Below, piece by piece: positions 58,711-64,000 of a stretch of DNA of 64,000 nucleotides. The stretch comes from Anaerohalosphaeraceae bacterium (lineage in GTDB: Bacteria > Planctomycetota > Phycisphaerae > Sedimentisphaerales > Anaerohalosphaeraceae): assembly GCA_035378985.1 (NCBI GenBank), contig DAOSUR010000012.1, positions 1-64,000 on the forward strand, read 5' to 3'. Numbering within the stretch: the first letter of the stretch is position 1; every line of letters starts with the position of its first letter. The position numbers and the translations under genes are program-made. The notes below the pieces were generated by a model. It was not told the origin of the DNA. It worked only from the letters and a program-made list of their open reading frames with translations, and did not search any database.

Positions 58711-59232
58711 ATAGAACTGCAAACTGATTCATCAGGACCCTCAAAGAAAAAACCGATTCGATACACCTTTATTGACAGTCAAAATGTACACTTGGCAATC
58801 AAAGAGCAAGGCTGGCAGCTGGACTTTGGACGTTTTCGAAAATATCTGGCCGATAAATATCATGTGAGCAAAGCATTCTTATTTATTGGATATCTGGAAA
58901 AAAACCAGCCGCTCTATGAAAACCTTAGAAGGCAAGGATACGATTTGATCCTCAAACATGCCATATTATTGAAAAACGGCAAAACAAAAGGGAATGTAGA
59001 TGCAGAGCTTGTTCTTCAGGCCCTGATTGAATTTCCAAACTATGATGAGGCAGTGATTGCCTCAGGTGATGGAGACTTTTACTGTCTGATTCAATACTTA
59101 AAAAACAAAGGAAAACTGGCAAAACTGCTGATTCCGAATCAGAAAAAATTTTCTTCCCTGCTGCGTGAGTTCATTCGCTCTAACGACGTGGCTTTTATGA
59201 ACAACCTTCGAGGAAAGCTGGAGTACCGATAA
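58711..59232 (+). CDS. NYN-domain (LabA/DUF88-like) nuclease, start codon unclear
   Basis: PIN-like NYN ribonuclease candidate. YTFIDSQNVHLAIKEQGWQL holds the first catalytic Asp of the FIDxxN motif, KTKGNVDAELVLQALIEF the second acidic site, and EAVIASGDGDFYCLIQYLKN the SGDGDF motif. The first TTG in frame (58792) lies after the FIDSQN motif, so the true start must be upstream, where no ATG, GTG or TTG exists back to the SIS stop at 58615. GGAG at 58699-58702 precedes in-frame ATC and ATA codons; I place the start at ATA 58711. The gene is visibly richer in A and T than its neighbours, suggesting transfer or decay. Confidence 0.62.
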   Translation: MELQTDSSGPSKKKPIRYTFIDSQNVHLAIKEQGWQLDFGRFRKYLADKYHVSKAFLFIGYLEKNQPLYENLRRQGYDLILKHAILLKNGKTKGNVDAELVLQALIEFPNYDEAVIASGDGDFYCLIQYLKNKGKLAKLLIPNQKKFSSLLREFIRSNDVAFMNNLRGKLEYR

Positions 59233-59236
59233 AAAA

Positions 59237-59290
59237 GAGAGGCATCGCCGCGGGACAAACACCTATTGGTTCCCCTTTGGATAGCCTCTC
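59237..59290. repeat. Inverted repeat downstream of the NYN gene
   Basis: GAGAGGC (59237-59243) and GCCTCTC (59284-59290), separated by 40 bases. With the short hairpin AAGCAA-AAC-TTGCTT (59412-59425, followed by T) these are the only structures seen in the 224-base gap before psd. They may end the NYN transcript. Confidence 0.35.
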
Positions 59291-59456
59291 ATCATAATCC
59301 ATATTAATTATACATTTTTTTCTTCGACCGGTTCAAGGAAAAACTTAAAGGAATTGATTACTGGACATATTGCATCCATAGACATTCAAACACACCTTAA
59401 CTTATCCTGAAAGCAAAACTTGCTTTTTAACAGGGCATCTTTTATCCTGATTATCT

Positions 59457-60179
59457 ATGCGAATTCCGATAACCAAATATGGTCTGCCGCAGGCGGCGGC
59501 TTATCCGGCCGTCCTGCTTGTTTTGATGCTCGTGTATGCCCTGTTCTTTCAGCAGGTGCTTCCGGAATCCCTGCACAGCGGAGCTGGTTTCTGGCTGGCG
59601 GGCGTCCTGCCGCAAGCGATTCTGCTGGTCGTGCTGGGATGGGCCGTTTCCTTTTTCCGCGACCCGAAGCGGATAATTCCAGATGACCCGGCTCTGCTTC
59701 TTGCCCCCGCTGACGGTACTATCAGCGACATTGAACAGGTACACGAACCGGCGCTGGGCCCTGACCCGGCCGTCCGCATCGGCATCTTTTTGAGCATCTT
59801 CAATGTCCACATCAACCGGATGCCCTGTGCCGTCCGTGTCAAGTCCGTCACCTACAAGCCCGGCAAATTCCTCAATGCCCTCGAAGGCGTTCAGGCCGGA
59901 AAAGTCAACGAATCCAACAACCTCCTGCTGGAGCGAATCCAGCCGCCCTCTGAACCGCTTCTGCTGCGTCAGATTTCGGGGGCCATTGCCCGCCGAATCG
60001 TTTGCGAGGCGGCCGAAAATCAAACCTTTACGGCCGGACAGCCCTTTGGTATGATTAAGTTCGGCTCCAGAACGGAACTGTATATACCGGCGGGGCCTAA
60101 CCTGAAGATTTTGGTCAAAGTCGGCGAAAAGGTCAAAGCGGGCGAAACGCCCTTGGCCCGATACGAAAATGAGTCATAA
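59457..60179 (+). CDS. psd: Phosphatidylserine decarboxylase, short type
   Basis: Pyruvoyl enzyme that makes phosphatidylethanolamine in the inner membrane. 240 residues with two N-terminal helices, then SFFRDPKRIIPDDPALLLAP, ADGTISDIEQV, IFLSIFNVHINRMPC and FGMIKFGSRTELYIPAG. The last contains the Gly-Ser self-cleavage site that produces the pyruvoyl group. The compact length matches the short, single-domain Psd group. It overlaps pssA by 11 bases, which uses its product order in reverse: PssA makes the substrate. Confidence 0.94.
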   Translation: MRIPITKYGLPQAAAYPAVLLVLMLVYALFFQQVLPESLHSGAGFWLAGVLPQAILLVVLGWAVSFFRDPKRIIPDDPALLLAPADGTISDIEQVHEPALGPDPAVRIGIFLSIFNVHINRMPCAVRVKSVTYKPGKFLNALEGVQAGKVNESNNLLLERIQPPSEPLLLRQISGAIARRIVCEAAENQTFTAGQPFGMIKFGSRTELYIPAGPNLKILVKVGEKVKAGETPLARYENES

Positions 60180-61062
60180 ACACAGAAAACGCCGTTTCTT
60201 CTTTCCGTCCAAACCCAGACGGCTTCAAACCGTTACCATTCTGCCCTCGCTGGTAACCCTCATCAACGGCATCTGCGGGTTTGCCGCCATCGGACTGGCC
60301 GCTCACGGACCGGACAAATTTGCCCTGGCCGGCTATATGATTTTCATCGCAATGATTGCCGACATGCTCGACGGACGCATCGCCCGAATGAGCCAGACGA
60401 CCTCCAGTTTCGGCGGGCAGCTGGACAGTCTGTGCGATATGCTCAGTTTCGGGGCGGCTCCGGCGGTTCTGGCCTTTCGCGTGCTGATTCAGAACTTCCC
60501 GGACCTGTTCGGGGAAGAAACGTTCTTTCTGTCTGACTTTTTCCGTCGGTTTCTTTGGCTGGCGGGGGCTTCCTATATGTGCTGTGCCGCCGTCCGTCTG
60601 GCCCGATTTAATGTAGAAAATGTTGAAGACGAAAGCGCACATCGGGTTTTCCAGGGGCTTCCGACACCCGCCGCCGCGGGCATTCTGGCCGGACTGATTG
60701 TCCTGATTGAACATATGAAGGCCGACCCTATGGCCCGCGGACCCCTGTTCGCTCTGCTTCTGAAAACCATCCTGTATTGTCTTCCGCTGATTGCCATCGG
60801 CGCCGGCGCCCTGATGGTCAGCCGCATCGAGTATCCGCATCTGGTCAACCAGTACCTTCGCGGCAAAAAACCCATCATCCACCTGTTCTGGGTCGCCGTC
60901 ATTCTGGCTCTGATATGGCAAACGGGGCTGCAGGTCGCTCTGGTTGTCTGTTTCGGCGGCTATGCCCTCACCGGCCTGTGGCGAAGAATCTGGCAGCATT
61001 CTCACCGGGCGATTGCCGCTCCGGCGGAAACGCCCTCTCCGGCTGCCCCGGACCATGTCTGA
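60169..61062 (+). CDS. pssA: CDP-diacylglycerol-serine O-phosphatidyltransferase
   Basis: Makes phosphatidylserine for Psd. 297 residues and about seven helices. The CDP-alcohol phosphatidyltransferase motif is complete: DMLDGRIARMSQTTSSFGGQ then LDSLCDMLSFGAAPA (DG-x2-AR-x8-G-x3-D-x3-D). The N-terminus (LPSLVTLINGICGFAAIGLA) matches the type II PssA group. The stop overlaps the hemW start region by eight bases, so psd-pssA-hemW are one unit. Confidence 0.94.
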   Translation: MSHKHRKRRFFFPSKPRRLQTVTILPSLVTLINGICGFAAIGLAAHGPDKFALAGYMIFIAMIADMLDGRIARMSQTTSSFGGQLDSLCDMLSFGAAPAVLAFRVLIQNFPDLFGEETFFLSDFFRRFLWLAGASYMCCAAVRLARFNVENVEDESAHRVFQGLPTPAAAGILAGLIVLIEHMKADPMARGPLFALLLKTILYCLPLIAIGAGALMVSRIEYPHLVNQYLRGKKPIIHLFWVAVILALIWQTGLQVALVVCFGGYALTGLWRRIWQHSHRAIAAPAETPSPAAPDHV

Positions 61063-62224
61063 AAAAAGATTCCAGCCGATCACTTCCCCGACTCCTGACA
61101 ACACGCTGTCCGTCTATATTCACGTGCCCTTTTGTGCCCGCAAATGCCGCTACTGCTCCTTTTATTCCATTCCCTACAATCCGGATGCGGCGGATGCCTG
61201 GAGTCGGGCCGTCCTCCGAGAGCTGGACCTGTACACCCTTCAGCCGCCCATCCAGACCCTGTACGTCGGCGGCGGCTCTCCTTCCGTTCTGTCCGTCAGC
61301 CAAATGGACTTTTTGCTTCGCCGGCTTCTCGAACAGACAGGCCGCCCGACCGAAGAGTTTACGGTTGAAATCAATCCGGCCCAGACCGATGCAGCGATTT
61401 TTACGGTGCTGAAAACATACGGCGTCAACCGCCTCTCCATCGGGGCGCAATCCTTTCATCCGGAGGAGCTGTCGTTCCTCGGGCGGCTTCACCAGCCGGA
61501 GGATATCTTCAATACCGTCAAAACAGCCCGACAATGCGGCTTTGAAAATATCGGGCTGGATTTGATTTTTGCCGTTCCCGGTTCTTCCTTAAAATCCTGG
61601 AAGCAGTCTGTCCGCAAGGCCATCGCCCTCGACATCTCTCATCTGTCGGCCTACAGTCTGACCTATGAATCCGACACCCCGCTTTTTGAGGCCCTTCAAG
61701 ACGAAAAAATCATTCCTGTCGATGAAGACACCGACCGACAGATGTATGAGGCCGCCATCGACATCCTCGAATCAGCGGGCCTGGAGCCGTACGAAATCTC
61801 CAACTTCGCCCGTCCCGGCTTTGCCTGCCGACACAATCTTCGCTATTGGGACAATCGCCCCTGGCTGGGACTGGGGCCTTCCGCCGCCTCCTGGTTCCGG
61901 GGACAGCGCACCCGCAATACCGCCGACCTGGAGCGATATATCGAATCCATCCGGAAGAACCAATGGGCCTTTGACGAGGTCCAGGTTCCCTCTGCTCTGG
62001 AAATTGCCTGCGAGACGGCTGTCCTGAATCTGCGGAAATCCGCCGGGATCAATCGACAACAGTTCATCTCTCAAACCGGTTTTGACCCGATGGAATTATT
62101 TGCCGAACCCATTCGGCACTATACGGCTCTGGGTTTGCTGGAATATACAGCGGAATGCGTTCGACTGACACGTCCTGCCTGGGCCGTTGCCGATTCAATC
62201 CTCTGCGATTTTTCTGACATTTGA
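61055..62224 (+). CDS. hemW: Radical SAM heme chaperone HemW-like protein
   Basis: 389 residues. The N-terminal SVYIHVPFCARKCRYCSFYS carries the CxxxCxxC 4Fe-4S/SAM motif with the extra Cys typical of HemW. TLYVGGGSPSVL (GGGTPS-like), VEINPAQTD, RLSIGAQSFHPEELSFLGRL and GLDLIFAVPGSS follow as in HemW/HemN. The C-terminal HemW domain includes YEISNFARPGFACRHNLRYW. HemW binds heme and delivers it to respiratory enzymes; it is often misnamed coproporphyrinogen oxidase. The start ATG overlaps the pssA stop region; longer in-frame starts lie inside pssA. Confidence 0.93.
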   Translation: MSEKRFQPITSPTPDNTLSVYIHVPFCARKCRYCSFYSIPYNPDAADAWSRAVLRELDLYTLQPPIQTLYVGGGSPSVLSVSQMDFLLRRLLEQTGRPTEEFTVEINPAQTDAAIFTVLKTYGVNRLSIGAQSFHPEELSFLGRLHQPEDIFNTVKTARQCGFENIGLDLIFAVPGSSLKSWKQSVRKAIALDISHLSAYSLTYESDTPLFEALQDEKIIPVDEDTDRQMYEAAIDILESAGLEPYEISNFARPGFACRHNLRYWDNRPWLGLGPSAASWFRGQRTRNTADLERYIESIRKNQWAFDEVQVPSALEIACETAVLNLRKSAGINRQQFISQTGFDPMELFAEPIRHYTALGLLEYTAECVRLTRPAWAVADSILCDFSDI

Positions 62225-62296
62225 GGTCCGGTTTTTGCCTCTTGCTTTTTTCCAGCCGTTCTCTATGCTTAAGAAAACTCTAAACACCAGAAAACA

Positions 62297-63577
62297 ATGG
62301 ACTCTTTGTCTGAAAATAATTCTGAAAACAATATTGAACTGGTAGATACAACCGCCTGGCCGTATCTGACCAAAGACCTGCCGGGCATCGGCGGCGTCAT
62401 CAAGGTCTGCCCGGAAGACTTCTTTGTCGATGAAATCCCTCTTTATCCGCCGTCCGGCGAGGGAACCCACACCTTCTTCCGAATTGAAAAAACCGGCCTG
62501 GCCAGCTCCGACGCCGCCAAACGAATCGCCGACGCCCTCGGGGTCCGCCATCTGGATATCGGGATGGCCGGACGCAAAGACACCAAAGCCGTCACGCGGC
62601 AATGGATGTCAGTCGAACACGTCGAGCCGGAGCGTCTGCTGGCCCTGGAGCTGCCGAATATCCGCATTCTCGAAGTCGCCCGGCACAACAACAAACTCAA
62701 AACCGGTCATTTGGCCGGCAACCGCTTCCGCATCCGGGTCCGACAGCTGGAAGTTCCCATCCCGCAAGCCAAAGAAATCGCCGAGCAGTGCTTAACCGTG
62801 CTGGCCCGGCGCGGTGTGCCGAACTATTTCGGTCCCCAGCGGTTTGGGTCTCGTTTTGAATCGCACCTGCTCGGCTGGGCCCTCGTAAAGGACCGCCTCG
62901 AAGAGTTTACGGACATCCTGCTGGGCAAACCCGAGCTGGACAAGCAGAAAGATTTCATTCGGGCCCGGCGCTTTTACGAAGAAGGGCAATACGACAAGGC
63001 CTACCGCAACTGGCCGTTTCGATTCCGCGACCAGCGGCGGGCGCTGCAGTCGCTGATTGACTGTCCCGGCGACAAACGCCGCGCCGCCCTGGCCGTCAGC
63101 AAACCGTTTCGAAGTCTTCTGGTGGCGGCCTGGCAGTCTCATATCTTCAACCAGGTCCTGGCCGCCCGAATGCCTCGAATCGACCAGGTGCTTGAAGGCG
63201 ATTTGGCGATGAAGCACGACAACGGCGCCTGTTTTGCGGTGGAAGACCCTGCGGCCGAACAGCCCCGATGCGAACGGTTTGAAATCAGCCCGACCGGCCC
63301 CCTGCTGGGGCTTCGAACCACCCGAATCAGCGGAGCCGCAGGGGAAATCGAAAACGCCGTGCTTGACCAGGTGCCGCTGCAGGAGGAAGACCTTCGCCGT
63401 CTCAAAATTGCCGGCGCCAAAGGCGGACGTCGGCCCCTGCGCTTTCAGCCCAAACAGATTGAAATCGACACCGGACAGGATGACAAGGGCGAATACCTCC
63501 AGCTGTCCTTCGAGCTGGATTCCGGCTGCTATGCCACCATTTTGCTGCGGGAGCTGATGAAAAAAGATGTCGCCTGA
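62297..63577 (+). CDS. truD: tRNA pseudouridine(13) synthase
   Basis: Isomerises U13 of tRNA. 426 residues: VIKVCPEDFFVDEIPLYPPS at the N-terminus, LDIGMAGRKDTKAVTRQWMS with the catalytic Asp near residue 94, HNNKLKTGHLAGNRFRIRVR, and VPNYFGPQRFGSRFESHLLG of the TRUD insertion domain. The C-terminal part has GLRTTRISG and FELDSGCYATILLRELMKK, as in TruD. Complete and of normal length. It overlaps the downstream prenyltransferase gene by 11 bases. Confidence 0.95.
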   Translation: MDSLSENNSENNIELVDTTAWPYLTKDLPGIGGVIKVCPEDFFVDEIPLYPPSGEGTHTFFRIEKTGLASSDAAKRIADALGVRHLDIGMAGRKDTKAVTRQWMSVEHVEPERLLALELPNIRILEVARHNNKLKTGHLAGNRFRIRVRQLEVPIPQAKEIAEQCLTVLARRGVPNYFGPQRFGSRFESHLLGWALVKDRLEEFTDILLGKPELDKQKDFIRARRFYEEGQYDKAYRNWPFRFRDQRRALQSLIDCPGDKRRAALAVSKPFRSLLVAAWQSHIFNQVLAARMPRIDQVLEGDLAMKHDNGACFAVEDPAAEQPRCERFEISPTGPLLGLRTTRISGAAGEIENAVLDQVPLQEEDLRRLKIAGAKGGRRPLRFQPKQIEIDTGQDDKGEYLQLSFELDSGCYATILLRELMKKDVA

Positions 63578-64000
63578 ACCGCTCAAACCAACCGAAATGA
63601 ACCGCACCCGGCTTTCCATCTGGCTTCAGGCCTTTCGCCCCTTCTCTTATACGGCGTCCATTATTCCTGTTTTTCTGGGAGCGGCCCTGGCATACGGCAA
63701 TGCAGAAACGCAGTGGCCTCTGCTTCCTTTCGTTCTGGCCGCTTCGCTGGCGATTCACGCCGGAACCAATCTGATCAACGAATATTTTGATTTTCTCAAA
63801 GGCGTGGACCGTCCTGATACACGCGGCGGCAGCCGGGTCCTTCCCGAAGGACTGCTTTCGCCGGGTGCAGTCCTGGCCGCCGGACTGATCTGCTTTGCCC
63901 TTACGGCCCTGCTCGGACTTTGGTTTATCTGGCTCCGCGGATGGCCGATGCTCCTTCTGGGACTGGTCGGAATGGCCGGCGGATTTTTTTATACCGGCTT
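63567..64000 (+). CDS. UbiA/MenA-family prenyltransferase, N-terminal part (cut by window edge)
   Basis: Membrane prenyltransferase, likely 1,4-dihydroxy-2-naphthoate polyprenyltransferase of the menaquinone pathway. WLQAFRPFSYTASIIPVFLG is the typical start, and NLINEYFDFLKGVDRPDTRG gives the first Asp-rich motif (N-x3-[ED]-x2-D-x4-D) that binds the prenyl diphosphate. Several hydrophobic helices follow. The frame is open at the right edge with about 144 residues visible. ATG 63567 overlaps the truD end; ATG 63597 is an alternative. MenA is favoured over UbiA by the NxxNEYFD pattern, not proven. Confidence 0.82.
   Translation, partial: MSPEPLKPTEMNRTRLSIWLQAFRPFSYTASIIPVFLGAALAYGNAETQWPLLPFVLAASLAIHAGTNLINEYFDFLKGVDRPDTRGGSRVLPEGLLSPGAVLAAGLICFALTALLGLWFIWLRGWPMLLLGLVGMAGGFFYTG

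Noticed and set aside
58629..58727. Short plus-strand frame starting MENKNGEAFPLRR
   Set aside because: It overlaps the terminator hairpin, lacks a good ribosome site and has no family resemblance.
57601..59232. A single SIS-NYN fusion gene made by TGA read-through
   Set aside because: A strong hairpin terminator lies between them and no read-through signal is seen; kept only as a possibility in the findings.
59420..59448. TTGCTT-17-TATCCT as a psd promoter
   Set aside because: It would start transcription at the psd start codon, and the TTGCTT is the arm of a small hairpin more likely to be a terminator.
1..64000. CRISPR array, prophage, insertion sequence or toxin-antitoxin pair
   Set aside because: No direct repeat array, transposase, integrase or recognisable toxin/antitoxin gene was seen on either strand.

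Overview
The window looks like chromosomal DNA of a Planctomycetota bacterium, most likely class Phycisphaerae (Sedimentisphaerales-like). This is an inference. It rests on a type II pseudopilin-like protein with an H-x10-DG tail, a secreted protein that begins with dockerin-like EF-hand repeats, a eukaryote-type UDP-sugar pyrophosphorylase, a MnmE with a degenerate G domain, and stand-alone polysaccharide-active enzymes placed between housekeeping genes. LPS genes (lptB, hldD), psd/pssA and YidC indicate a two-membrane envelope. No phage, transposase or CRISPR array was seen.

Layout. 1-5.8 kb: prs and a short GlmU-like gene (minus), tRNA-Gln(UUG), a probable unrecognised structured RNA (minus, about 1715-1911), two small secreted proteins (plus), dus (minus), tRNA-Gln(CUG) and a UAP1-like pyrophosphorylase. 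5.9-7.3 kb: pseudopilin-like gene with a strong promoter and a leader of about 300 nt. 7.3-15.8 kb: a seven-gene minus-strand surface-glycan operon (flippase, two alkaline-phosphatase-fold proteins, GT4, GT2, GT4, methyltransferase) behind a consensus promoter; the flippase lacks a normal start codon. 15.9-20.8 kb: fused MFS/spermidine synthase, CE15-type esterase, MTA phosphorylase and a PilZ protein.

20.8-31.6 kb: acpS/def/lptB (minus), then GcvT-like protein, metallophosphoesterase, yidC, mnmE, an FHA-histidine kinase, an ECF sigma/anti-sigma pair and hldD. 31.6-45 kb: YdjM-like membrane protein, an SGNH-hydrolase/GH141-like fusion, tyrS, a GH43-like enzyme, DUF2784, a BI-1 family protein, a CaCA antiporter with a DUF502 protein, a TPR protein, a dockerin-like secreted protein, nspC, bTHX and dapB. 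45-53 kb: a glycine-zipper lipoprotein, a 43-residue protein, and a tightly coupled seven-gene minus operon (kinase/deoxyribosyltransferase-like fusion, deoC, pabB, pabC, nif3-like, scpB, mutY). 53-64 kb: rnr, a DUF4954/SIS pair, a NYN protein without a normal start, psd-pssA-hemW, truD and the start of a MenA/UbiA prenyltransferase.

Links between genes: spermidine synthase, MTA phosphorylase and NspC share polyamine metabolism without being adjacent. deoC lies next to a deoxyribosyltransferase-like fusion, suggesting deoxynucleoside salvage. pabB and pabC supply folate precursors. Psd and PssA make phosphatidylethanolamine. The glycan operon, LptB, HldD and the UDP-sugar enzymes all serve the cell surface. 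The least explained items are the RNA near 1.8 kb, the kinase/NDT fusion, the DUF4954-SIS pair, the SGNH-GH141 fusion, the YidC cysteine cluster and the two genes without canonical starts. All functions are read from sequence motifs; no searches were run.
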